This document shows, piece after piece, positions 11,501-21,646 of a stretch of 64,000 bases of DNA (its first letter is position 1; the number at the start of each line of letters is the position of its first letter). The position numbers were made by a program, and so were the translations under genes. Source of the DNA: Bilabrum cf. latius. Taxonomy: Eukaryota; Bigyra: Bicosoecida; Bigyra; Bicosoecida. The notes under the pieces were generated by a model. The model was not told the DNA's origin. It ran no database searches and saw only the letters and a program-made list of their open reading frames with translations. The DNA is taken from positions 1,488,001 through 1,552,000 of the forward strand of contig OZ237736.1 of assembly GCA_965178125.1 (NCBI GenBank), in the 5' to 3' direction.

Positions 11501-12101
11501 CAAGACAGAAGCTATCACAAACACCCTCACATTCGCAGTATTGTGCATAAGTAACTATGCCAGGCTCTTTCGCCACGCTGGTGTTCCCGGGCTGCGGTCT
11601 GCCGGCACGACTCCCGAGCCGAAATCCTATTGCGGCACCCCGAACTCTATGGCACGAATCAGGCACATCATGAGCGCAAACCAGCGAAAGCATCGAATCA
11701 TAAACGTATTTGCTGCGAATGCAGAGGCAGAGCAGTCGGAACACGTGGGTTGTGCGTGCGCATGCACATCAGGCCTGCACAGAAGCGCACTTGGGCACGT
11801 GCAGATCATGCCAGTCCAGGTCGATCTCCTCACGGTGCAGCTTGAACCACATTGCAGCCAATATTCCAAAGAAAACTATAGAGTACATGACAACTAGCGC
11901 GTAAGTTGTCAGCTGGTTGCCCCATGTTGCTACGGACGGCATGCTGCCTGGCGAAGTCAACACGGATGAGTCGCCGCGTCTGGACCAGTGCGTGAGATAT
12001 CCAGCCAACTGGTCGATCGAATCCAAGACAAGGCAATGCACTCCAGACGCAACCAGAATGCCAGCTTGCCAAATGCAAAAATGCCGGAGTTCAATGTCCA
12101 T
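8585..12101 (-). CDS. Multi-pass membrane protein with long low-complexity tail
   Basis: Exons are 11834-12101 and 8585-11712. The 121-nt intron (GTGAGG...TTCGCAG) joins in phase 1. The product is 1131 residues, ending in TGA. About eight or nine hydrophobic helices span the first ~380 residues plus a later pair near 10250-10420, which contains the aromatic run WWWLLIF. The rest is Gly/Ser/Ala/Gln-rich cytoplasmic-type sequence with poly-Gln, poly-Ser and poly-Glu tracts and a basic end. Eight in-frame TAG codons occur (8939, 9344, 9821, 10643, 11030, 11345, 11555, 11627) and no TAA or TGA until the end. The arrangement is reminiscent of THH1/TOM1/TOM3 or GPCR-like seven-helix proteins, but I cannot assign a family. 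Start at 12101 is the first ATG; the upstream part is unresolved. Confidence 0.7.
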
Positions 12102-12332
12102 GGGGCACTCATTGCAACCAGCGGTGTGACGAGCAGCTGAAGCGAGACACGTCTTTGCACCTCCGCAGGCCTTTGCTGGATTATTCGCCGAGTAAATCGA
12201 TCTTTAGGGCATGCTATCTCGAGCCGCTCGCTGGTCCGCCACTTTGCGTTGGCCGTGGCACCATTCACGGGCGGCACCAGCCAACACCTTCGAACCCGCC
12301 CTCGCCGCCCCTCTCTCCGCCAGTAGCCGCAA

Positions 12333-13916
12333 TCAGCCCAGCTCCCTGCCAACCACGCTAATGTGCTCTGCCCTAGACCCCTTCGCCTTGGACGCGCCCT
12401 TCATCTCGCGCATCTTTCGTCGAAGCATCTGCTGTCTGCCCGCCGAAGCAGCCGCCGCACCCGGGCCGCCACTACTGGCCGGGCCCATCCCAGGCCCAGG
12501 CCCAGGCCTCGCGCCGATCTTCCCCGGCTAAAACCCAGAATCTACGTTCTGCAGGAAGGTGAGCGGCATCGCTTGCGGCAGGCGGGCACGGAACCCAGAT
12601 GAACTTTCTCCGGCGGCCGCCGCAGCCGCCGCTCCCGGCGCACCTGCCCCTGCCCCTGCCCCTGCCCCAGCCCCCCCGAGCGCACCAAGCGCGCCATCCG
12701 TCGCCCTGCCCGCCCGACGACCGGCCCCCACGCCAGCCCCCGTGGCGGCCGGGCTGGCAGCCGCGGTCGGCCCCGCCCCCGCCCCCGCCCCCGTGGCCTC
12801 GTAAGCCTCCGCCTCGGCCTGCAGCCTCTCTGCAGTGGCGCCAGCGAACGCCACCGATTTACCAAAGATGGAGCGGGCTACCCTGTCCACGATGGCCTTA
12901 AGGCGCCTGCGGTTCTGCAGAGACTCGTCCGGGTGCGTCAGGTAGGCCGCCAGCACCTCCCCCATTCTGGACTCCCGCAGGCGCGAGCCGTCCAAGGGGA
13001 GTGCCTCGAGGAACCCGTACACAGCGGTGCGGAGCTGCAGGGGGGGCATCGTCAGCTTCCTGTCCACGATGCGGGGCTTCAGCCACCTCCTGATCAGGTG
13101 CAGCACGCCCACCCTCTGCATCCTCCCCTCCTGCGGGCCGTCAAGGAGGGCGCCGTGGCACGAGGGGTTCAGGATCAGGGCGCGGGCACGGGGGAGCAGC
13201 GCCATGCGGCTGAGGGCAGGGCGACGCTCCCTGGCCGCCTTGTCGTCGTGATCGGCGGCCATCTGCATCTCGAGGAGCAGCTGCGTGGCCTGCTCCTCCC
13301 TCTCCCGGCGCTCCTGCTCCTGCTTCTGCTGGCGCGTGCTCTGCCCGGGCTTGGCCTCGATGGCCTCGTCGATCGGGAACCCGTCGGGCCCGATCATGCC
13401 TCCCTTCTTCTTCTTCTTCTTGCTGTCCGGCCTCTCGTCCTTAAACCGCTGGTTGTCTTGGTCGTACTCCTTGAGCAGCTCCTGGTCATCGTCCGCGCGG
13501 TCGATGAACGCGCGGTCCTCCTCCGTCTCCTTCACGTCCTCCTCGCTGTCGTACTCGTCGCCTTCGTCCACGCGCTCCGGGGGCTTCGGCTAGGACGCGG
13601 GCTCGGCAGGGGCCGCGCCTCGCCTTCTCTGGCTGCGCTCTCGCGGCACGACCGGCCCGCCGCCTCCGTCGCTGTCCTCGCCGTCGTCGCCACCTTGTGC
13701 GGCGCTGCTGCCGGAGGCCGCCGTCTCTGCCCGTCGTTTCTTCTTCAAGCGCCCGCCTTTCGAGCCTTTCTTGCTGCCTCCTTTGGAAAGCCTCTTGCGC
13801 TTTCGCTTTCCGCCAGCCTGGACCTGCCCGCCATCACTATCGCTGGACGAAGCATCGCCGGCGCCGGCAATTTCTGTTGTTATGTTGGCCTCCACCTAAC
13901 CAAGCTCTGCCATCAT
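12333..13916 (-). CDS. IWS1: IWS1/Spn1 transcription elongation factor
   Basis: This single-exon protein of 527 residues starts at ATG 13916 (second Met 13913) and reads through TAG at 13896, 13590 and 12528 to TGA at 12333. The N-terminal third is acidic and Lys-rich, as in other IWS1 proteins. A TFIIS N-terminal-like (LW) helical domain follows, with LPLDGSRLRESRMGEVLAAY, HPDES and RSIFGK resembling the core of Spn1, which binds Spt6 and RNA polymerase II. A Gly/Ala tract and a conserved-looking basic tail (RRKMREMKG) end the protein. The basic tail is reached only by reading TAG 12528 as sense, and the second residue block only by reading 13590. It lies head to head with the EF-hand gene. 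Confidence 0.85.
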
Positions 13917-14387
13917 GTCCCCATCTGCGTGTGCGGATACATGCAATCTTCCTTCACGAATGTCATTACCGATCAAGAAACACGGCTTCCTAGCATTGCA
14001 ATGGAACGAATACGCAACAAACCAGCTCTGTAGAACTCAAGGTATTGATTTTTCTCACCTACTTGGTCTGATGCCATTGTTGGGGCCAGCAATCGTGTGA
14101 TTCTGGACTTGTACAGTCTCGTGCTGGAACAGCACGCAACCCCCTTCGTCCAGAAATCCGGTGCGACCGACGGTGGCGACCACCTGCAGCTGGCTCTATA
14201 CAGCCTCATACCGGCGTGGTTTCAGGAGACACACCCTGCAGGGACCTAAGCAGTAGTTATGAGCTTGAATTAGGCCCGCTCAAGGCGTGAAAGGGCGGAG
14301 GAGCGAGCACGGAACGCTCAGGTTGGGCCGAAACCAGACGGACTATCTGCCATTCGCTCCAGTGGAAAGCGAGGCACCGCACGGTCC
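13917..14387. other. Divergent intergenic region (IWS1 / EF-hand gene)
   Basis: This 471-nt stretch has lower GC than its flanks and no protein-like frame. It should carry the start regions of both genes. I see no defined element in it. Confidence 0.45.
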
Positions 14388-16763
14388 ATGGACGACGGGA
14401 AGACTTCTACATCAATTGATCCATCCGGAGAGTAGCGAATACCGGGTGAACACGCCGTCGGACTCGGCCCAGAGGCCCAACACAGACGTCATGTTGTGCC
14501 GAACGCACGTCGCAACCGGTAGCCACTATCGCTGAAGGAGCTTGATACGGCACCGGCATACAGAGCTATATCGAGCAAAACGGGAGAATTTACAAAACAT
14601 GTCGTGGAGATCCAGCAAGAGGCCTTGGACGACGCCAAGCGACGAGAGCCGAAAAAAGTCGACGGGTTGCAAACTGGCAAGAGCGATTTCCTTGCGGCAG
14701 TCATGCAAGAAGACCAGGAAGCGCAGCGTGCCAAATCTGGAGGGATTGCCGGAGCGCGGCGCGGCAAGGGTGACTCCGTAGGACGTTCTCACACGCAGCA
14801 GTACATCAACGCGACGCGTCACGCCGGTCCGCGCTCTGTGCGACACGCGAAAAGCTCGTCTCTTGCAGGCACGGCCACGTCCCGCAGACGACCACCTCTG
14901 TCTACTAGCAATGCGGGGCCCAACAGCCGCGCGGGCGGTCAGACTTTCCGCGGGGGTGCCTGGGCTGACCCCACCATGCAGCAGGGGGCAGGCCCCCAGG
15001 TGGGGGTCGGCGGGGAGGCAGGGCACCCGCCCCAGACCCCCGGCAGCACCCGGTCGGGGGGTCGCCCCCGCCGGGGGTCCATTTAGGTCGCCCGGTCGCT
15101 GGCTCGGAGGCGGCAGGCGAGGATGGAGCTGCAGGGGCTCCGCTCCAGCAACCAGTTCGTGAACGCATTCTGGTACGGGAACGGGTCCAACACGGGGGCG
15201 CTCGCGCAGGTGACCGAGAGGGAACACAAAGAGGCCCCCGGTGGGGCCAGTGGACCGCAGCAATGGTCCGCTGCCGGGCCGGATGGTGTGGTGCGGCAGC
15301 AGCAGGGTCAAGGTCAGGGTCAGGGTCAGGGTCAGGGTCAGGGGACTGGCGGGGCCGGGTATGAGGGAGGGGAGCTGGGGACTGGGATGTTCAAGCGAGG
15401 CTCTTTGACGGAGCTGCAGCTGCAGGAGATCATTAAGGAACACGACCAGGCGGCCCCTGGCAGGAGGGCCCGAGCGGCGGCCAGGCGAAAGGTGGAGGCT
15501 GCGGCGGGGCAGAGCCGGCGGGCGGGGGCGGGGGCGGGGGCGGGGGCGGGGGCAAGGTAGCAGAGCTCCCGGCTGGGCTTCGAGCGAGAAGCAGACGAGG
15601 GCAGTGCGGCGAGCGGGTCCCAGGGGGGCCTCGGGAACCCCGCGGAGGTGAGCCTGCGGGCGCAACAGGCTCTGCAGCGGGACCGGGAGCCGGACGAGGG
15701 TCTTGCGGGGTGCTGGGCCAGATGCACCCGGGGGTGCAGGGAGTGGTACGCGGCGTACCAGCGCAGGAGGGGCGTGGCCGCGGGGGATGTGGTGCTGACG
15801 GGGCGGGCCAGAGAGGCCGCTGAGGCGCTGCAGCTGACCCGGGCTCAGCTGCGGCAGCTGCATGAGATTTTTATTGAGCTCGACTCTGGGTTTGACGGGC
15901 GGATCCACGTGGGCACGTTCCTCGAGGACTGGCTTGACATGGATCGCACCCCCGTGACGGACGCGGTGTACACTGCCCTGGTGGAGAACACGAGCGGGCG
16001 CACGATGGGGTTCAACGACTTTGTGCTGCTCGTGTGCGTGGTGAGTCTCATGACAGAACAGGACCTTCTCCGGCTCATTTTCGGGTGCTTCGACAGCGAC
16101 AGCAGCGGGGGGCTGGACGAGGAAGAGACGGTGCGAATGCTCATCATGGTGCAGCCCAACCAGAAGCCCCTGTTCGGCGGCAACTTCAAGGTGGCGCTGA
16201 AGGAGTTCGACGCCAACCAGGACGGGAAGATCTCATTCGACGAGTTCGTTACCATGCACCGAAGGTTCCCTTAGCTGCTGTACCCCGCGTTCCAGTTTCA
16301 GGCCAGGGTGCAGGAGCGCTCCTTCGGTGTTTCAGTCTGGAAGGAGATGGCTCGGAGGACCGTGGCGCTGCAGCAGGCGGCCAAGAGGGACGGGGGCGTG
16401 GTGGCCAGTGGGGCGGGGCGAGGGGGGGTGGCGCCGCCCTCGGGTGGTGTGGGCAGCGGCGGGAGTGCCGCGGCCGGGGTGGTGGCAGGCGCGCTGCAGG
16501 CGAGCAAGGGCAAGAGCCGCCGGAGCGGCGTGGGATCCAGGCGGTCTATCCGTAGCAGCACCAGCGGCAGGAGCAGGAGGGGCGCTCTTGGGCACACGCA
16601 GGACGGGACGGGTGCGGCGGGGCGTTATGGCAGGCTGCGAGAGGACAAGGACGACATCTTGCTCGCGGCGGCAGATGCGCAGGCCCTGCCGACCACAGCC
16701 GCAGCCGCGGCGGGGCGCACGCGAAGGGGAAGCCGGGGTCGGCAGGCCAGCCGACGTTCCTGA
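14388..16763 (+). CDS. EF-hand calcium-binding protein
   Basis: One frame is open from ATG 14388 to TGA 16761 (791 residues), with TAG at 14433, 14520, 15084, 15558 and 16272. Two canonical EF-hand loops are seen: DSDSSGGLDEEE (about residues 569-580) and DANQDGKISFDE (about 608-619). A degenerate pair precedes them (LDSGFDGRIHVGTF). Directly after the last loop the chain reads HRRFP-TAG-LLYPAFQFQ, which continues the helix seen in related EF-hand proteins, so TAG 16272 is clearly internal. The N-terminal 400 residues are low complexity, including Gly-Gln repeats from a GGTCAG microsatellite. The first ~60 codons, which contain two TAGs, are the least certain part. It is probably a calcium sensor; partners are unknown. 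Confidence 0.78.
15298..15346 (+). repeat. GGTCAG hexanucleotide microsatellite
   Basis: About six to seven copies of a six-base unit lie inside the EF-hand gene and encode an alternating Gly-Gln tract. Similar six-base coding tracts recur elsewhere in the window. Confidence 0.85.
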
Positions 16764-17150
16764 CTCAGGAGTCCCGAGGGCTGCTCCATTCAATCGCGGC
16801 CTAGTCAAAACCATGGCGGTACACAAGAGTTGGATGCTGCAGCGGCCCGCTGGACCACAGAGCACGGCATGCCCGTTCACGAGGTTCCGGAAGACCACGC
16901 GACAAGCGTCACAGCATCAACTCTGCTATAGTCTAGACCCGAGCTGAATCAGATTCTAGAGTAGCATTACAATCCGAATTCATTGTAAACTACCAGTGTG
17001 AGCTTATCGTGGTAGAACCGTCTCTAACGTTTCCGTTCAAGGAGAAGGCTACGACGATTTTAAGCGAGACTCGCTAGCTTGCGGCAGCGAATCGGACCAG
17101 GCAGCATTCCTCAGCGATAGTTTTGTGAACAACTGCCAGTGACTGTGGAC
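16764..17150. other. Intergenic region upstream of zinc-finger gene 2
   Basis: This 387-nt, AT-richer stretch separates two plus-strand genes. I see no gene-like frame. It is the presumed 3' end of the EF-hand gene and promoter of the second zinc-finger gene. Confidence 0.45.
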
Positions 17151-18737
17151 ATGGCGCGAACCGCTGCGGCAACACCGGATTCTGATGTGGTTGATCTAGT
17201 CAGCGACAGCAGTGAGGGAGAATGGCACGACGTCGACAATGGCACCGCTGGCGTTCCTTTATTTTTTCCTTCGCGTCGTACTGCAAAACCCAGGGTTTCA
17301 CGAAGTAGGCGCAGCGCTCAGCGGGATGGAGCCCGAGTTCGAGAACCAAAGCAGCCATTACCGCATGCTCGCCAGGCTTTTGTAGAGGCATCAAGCAACC
17401 AGCAATCACCATCCGTAGCACGCATGTCTAGCACATGGAGTCCTGGAGCCAACAGCGCGAATGATCGCGTTCATGTGCCAGCTGGTCAGAAGCGCGGCTG
17501 GAGCCGAGGCGTTGCTATCGGCCGTGCCGGTTTTTAGGTCGAAGAAAGCATCAGCAAGAAACGGCGAGCGGAGATTTCAGCCGGCGAAAGCAACCTTTTG
17601 CATACATGCGAGGTGTGCGGGAAGATGCTTTGCTCGATGTAGAGCTTGATGCGCCATGTTACTGTCGTCCATCTCGGGGAGCGCAAGCACGAGTGCAGCG
17701 TGTGCGGGAAGCGCTTCGGGGAGGCAGGCTCACTTAAGACGCATATGACCGTGGTGCATCTCGGGGAGCGCAAGCACGAGTGCAGCGTGTGCGGGAAGCG
17801 CTTCGGGCAGGCAGGCTCACTTAAGACGCATATGACCGTGGTGCATCTCGGGGAGCGCAAGCACGAGTGCAGCGTGTGCGGGAAGCGCTTCGGGGAGGCA
17901 GGCCATCTCAGGACGCACATGTCCACTGTGCATCTGGGTTTGCGCAAGCACGAGTGCAGCGTGTGCGGGAAGCGCTTCGGGCAGGCAGGCTCACTTAAGA
18001 CGCATATGACTGTGGTGCATCTCGGGGAGCGCAAGCACGAGTGCAGCGTGTGCGGGAAGCGCTTCGGGGAGGCAGGCCATCTCAGGGCGCACATGTCCAC
18101 TGTGCATCTGGGTTTGCGCAAGCACGAGTGCAGCGTGTGCGGGAAGCGCTTCGGGGAGGCAGGCTCACTTAAGACGCACATGACCGTGGTGCATCTCGGG
18201 GAGCGCAAGCACGAGTGCAGCGTGTGCGGGAAGCGCTTCGGGCAGGCAGGCGATCTCAAGAAGCAAATGACTGTGGTGCATCTGGGTTTGCGCAAGCACG
18301 AGTGCAGCGTGTGCGGGAAGCGCTTCGGGGAGGCAGGCTCACTTAAGACGCATATGACTGTGGTGCATCTCGGGGAGCGCAAGCACGAGTGCAGCGTGTG
18401 CGGGAAGCGCTTCGGGCAGGCAGGCTCACTTAAGACGCACATGTCCACTGTGCATCTGGGTTTACGCAAGCACGAGTGCAGTGTGTGCGGGAAGCGCTTC
18501 GGGGAGGCAGGCCATCTCAAGAAGCACATGACCGTGGTGCATCTCGGGGAGCGCAAGCACGAGTGCAGCGTGTGCGGGAAGCGCTTCGGGCAGGCAGGCA
18601 ATCTCAAGAAGCACATGACCGTGGTGCATCTCGGGGAGCGCAAGCACGAGTGCAGTGTGTGCGGGAAGCGCTTCGGGGAGGCAGGCAATCTCAAGAAGCA
18701 CATGACCGTGGTGCATCTCGGGGAGCGCATGCGCTGA
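17151..18737 (+). CDS. C2H2 zinc-finger protein with 13 near-identical fingers (paralogue 2)
   Basis: This 528-residue protein is read from ATG 17151 through TAG at 17535 and 17640 to TGA 18735. The N-terminus has DVVDLVSDSSEGE, a textbook SUMO-interacting motif, at the same place as in the paralogue at 6351. KKRR just after the first TAG is a likely nuclear signal. The first finger (CEVCGK) is degenerate and contains the second TAG. Twelve fingers HECSVCGKRFG-x-AG-x-L-x-x-H follow, with LGERK or LGLRK linkers. Variation is confined to helix positions -1 (E/Q), 3 (S/H/D/N) and 6 (T/K/A), plus the linker. Finger 8 (near 18250-18275) has Gln in place of the first zinc-binding His (DLKKQM), so it probably does not fold. 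It is likely a DNA-binding nuclear protein; the target is unknown. Confidence 0.88.
17667..18730 (+). repeat. 84-bp tandem repeat encoding zinc fingers (array 2)
   Basis: Twelve direct 84-bp units lie inside the second zinc-finger gene. Within-array identity is clearly higher than identity to array 1: this array uses the GKRF and ACCGTGGTG forms, array 1 uses GKAF and TCCACTGTG. That pattern indicates homogenisation within each array after duplication. A few units carry the array-1 style TCCACTGTGCATCTGGG segment, which suggests exchange between the two loci. Confidence 0.85.
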
Positions 18738-18962
18738 GGGGAACCAAGTCAATTGTAAGCTCTTACATGACTTTTTACTTGTTCTTTGCGCGATCGACTG
18801 GATTCAGCATGGTCTAGACTAGTCTCGAGTCTAGCCTTGATGCAGCCTATTGCAGTGCAAAAGCATGGAGGAGCGTATAGATTGATGCGCCGCTCGTTTT
18901 ACCTCCCCATGTAATCCAGTCCACCCATTCAGGATAGCTGGCCCCTCATTACAACTAGCCCC

Positions 18963-20834
18963 TCAGGATTGCTGACCCGTCGCCGGGGCACCAGCCGGCG
19001 GTGGCGGGGATGCCATGCGGGCCGCCTCAGGGTGGTGCTGCTTTGCGCAGAGGTCGACCGTCACCACAGTCACGTCTGGCCCCAACCTGCGCGCGCCCAC
19101 CCTTCTCCAAGTGCCTTCCAGGCTGGAGAGCCCGTCCCGCGTCCAGTTCCCATCCCTGCTCGTCCACTCCCGCTGCTCCCGCTTGAGCATGTTCCGGAAT
19201 CGCTCCTACCCCCCGTCCTTGAGACTTGTCCCCGCCCGCACCCCGCCCCTCTGTTTCAGCAGCTCTGCCTCCACGTCGAGCACCGTGCCCCTCAGCTGGG
19301 GAGGCGCCTTCACCCGCCTGCCCAGCCCGAACCCAGTCCTTTCCAGCCGGCTGTGCATGTCATCATCCTCCCCGCCCCAGCCCCAGAACGAGTTCGGGTA
19401 CCCGTTGCACCGCTCCATGATCAAGGAGGACAGGCTGAGGGCGCCCCCGATGTACTTGGGATACGGGTAGGCCCCCCACGCTGAGGCGATGTGCACGGGC
19501 TGGGCCGGCACCTGGGCGTACATGGCTGCCAGCCCAGGGTGCTGGGGCAGCAGATCCACGTCGTGGAGACAGAACGAATTGAACTTGGGCAAGGGCAGGC
19601 TGGCCCCGGTGCCTGCACCACTGCTAGCGCCCGCCCCGGGCCCGGCGCTAGCACCTGCACCTGCACCTGCACCGCGAGGCAGCGGCGGAGGTGCCCCGAA
19701 CTGGGTCCCGTTCCCGTCTGCATCGTCTGCCCGCGCCAGGGCATACCCAATGTTGAGCAGCTTACCCCTGTTGAACTTGTACCCGTCCTGTGTGGCCTCC
19801 ACCACGATCACATGCAGCCGGGGGAGAGCAACGTGCTTGCGTAGGAACGCGGGCAGCCGCGCGGCGAAGATCCTAAGCTACTCCCCCCTATTCTGCTCCG
19901 GCTAGTCCCGGAACGGCACGATTACCGCAAGGGATGCAGTTCTCCTGGAAAACGCACCCGCGCACCTCTTGGCATGTGCAAGGGCCTGGCGCCGGAAGTG
20001 AGCCAGCAGGGGGGCATCGTCGGGGTCGGCGGCACGACCCAGCGTAAGCCCAGCCCAGGGACTCGGCGGGGCGAACCTTCCCTGCAGGTTCGCTCCGCGA
20101 AGCCCCGGCCAGGGGTCCGTGTGGGCATATGCTCTGGCTGCTGACAGCAGGTCCGGGGTCGTCGGCATCGATGCCACCCGTGGTGGCTTCTCAGCTGCCC
20201 TGGCTCGTTTCGCGGGAGGAGGTGGAGGGTCGGATCCAACAGAAGCCGCCCGGCCGTTCGGCGCCCCCGCCCGGCCGTTCGGCGCCCCTTTCGGTTGCAT
20301 TGTTCCCTGCACCTCGGGCCGCTGCCTCTTGTGGCCTGGCCCCCGTGCGGCAGCCGCGTCAGCCCGGGGGGCTGCTGCTGTTGGTGCTGCTGCTGCTGTA
20401 GTTGCTGTTGCTGCAGATGCGGATGATGGTGGTGCGGGGGCACCGTGACGAGTGGAAGCTATCCTGGCCTGCTCGTGTGCCTATCGGCGCATGCGCTGCC
20501 ACAGGGAAACAGGCAGCAGCGTCCTGATTAACGGCCCGGGTCCTGCAGGCTGAGGAGGCTGGCTCCCTGCCCCTGCCCCTGCACCTGCACCTGCACCTGC
20601 CCCTGCATCTGCACCTGCACCTGCCCCTGCACCTGCTCCGGCGGAAACGGCCAGGACTGGGTGCGAGCTGATCACGTCCAGGAACCACGAACTGCTAGGT
20701 GTGCCGGTGGAGGACGCAGCGGATGACGAAGAAGAAGAAGAGAAAGAGGAAGAGGAAGAGGAATATTCGATGGCTGAAGAGTCCTAGCCAACGCCTGCTT
20801 TGGCGGTTGCTGCTGCACCATCGAGATCCTACAT
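18963..20834 (-). CDS. Beta-1,4-galactosyltransferase-like protein (GT7 family)
   Basis: One frame runs from ATG 20834 to TGA 18963 (623 residues), with TAG at 20829 (codon 2), 20784, 20481, 19902, 19878 and 19206. The C-terminal half has the GT7 series in order: IVPFRD, KFNRGKLLNIGY, FCLHDVDLLP (metal-binding DxD), then FWGWGGEDDD (catalytic acceptor-site acidic cluster). A distal block, DGLSSLEGTW then VTVVTVDL, is reached only through TAG 19206. TAG 19878 lies in RGE-TAG-LRIF, where relatives have RxEQL. GT7 enzymes transfer galactose or GalNAc from UDP-sugar in the Golgi. The N-terminal ~200 residues are Ser/Ala/Gly/Pro-rich; no clear signal anchor is seen, so an upstream exon may be missing. 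UDP-Gal could come from the GALE gene at 61435. Confidence 0.82.
20570..20645. repeat. Hexanucleotide (GCACCT/GCCCCT) tract in the GT7 gene
   Basis: A degenerate six-base repeat encodes an Ala-Gly tract in the N-terminal region of the GT7-like gene. The same type of tract occurs at about 19655-19675 within the gene. Confidence 0.75.
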
Positions 20835-21646
20835 CCGCGGCTGCAGTGCTCCACGGCTGGGTTCTTCCACAGCGTGGGTAACCCTGAAACGATACTGGGA
20901 CGCCTACTACTGCGATGGGGCCCCCGAGCTAGCCTGCGTTGAAGACCTCGCCGGTGCGAGGCGGCGCACCGCGGAAGCGAGGGAGTCGATCAGCAGCATC
21001 CCAGCGCGGATCGAGGCGCTCGATGCGTCCCGCAGACCCGAGTCGCACGCAACAAAGGATTCTGGCGGTGATCGGGCACTAGAAGTGCGCAATCGAACTT
21101 TCGAGAGGCCCAAGAGGTTGCCAAAAACAAGAGCCTAGCTACGGTTGTCCGACGCGATCTAGGCAAGGCCGTCGTCGCCAATCCCAACACTTTCTGCGAT
21201 CAAAAGAAGTCTGGATCGGCCAACCTATCGTTTTAAGATAAATGTCGCGTGTCGCACGGCTGCAGGCCCGCACAGCGCATGCTGCTTTGCGGCATCGAAG
21301 CACAGCAGGCCCTCCGGCGACCTGTCACACACGAAGTCTGCGCTGCCTGTCCCGAATCCCGCACCCAACTCTACCAATTGCTGTGCGCACTAGATTGTGC
21401 ATACGACCGTGTCGGGCGAAGCAATGTATGCTGTGGTAACAACGTCGGCGCTAGGATCCAGCACGTGGTGAGAGGGCCGAGCCGCCTTGCCTGACAGCTG
21501 CTCTAGTCGCGCAATCAGCTTGGCAGGCTGCACTCTAAACTATGGACGCACGTCAAGTGAAAAGCTGGTGCGCTGCATGGTAGCAGTGCCTCTGGAGTGT
21601 CTGTGCGGAAGCGGTTTGATGGTCGCGTTCGCAACTTCCGGGTTCT
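20835..21646. other. Intergenic region, no confident gene
   Basis: This 812-nt stretch lies between two minus-strand genes. A plus-strand frame is open from about 20800 to TGA near 21469 when TAG is read as sense, but it lacks any recognisable domain. A second short plus-strand frame, near 21090-21236 and ending in TAA, contains VAKNKSLATVVRRDLGKAVV and looks more protein-like; it could be an exon of an unrecognised gene. The region may also hold the 5' exon of the GT7 gene with its missing membrane anchor. Confidence 0.35.

Noticed and set aside
6858-18730. CRISPR or satellite arrays
   Set aside because: The 84-bp repeats are contiguous, in frame and encode canonical C2H2 fingers; there are no spacers.
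20800-21471. Plus-strand gene between GT7 and BBOF1-like genes
   Set aside because: The frame is open if TAG is sense, but the start overlaps the GT7 5' end and the translation lacks any recognisable feature.
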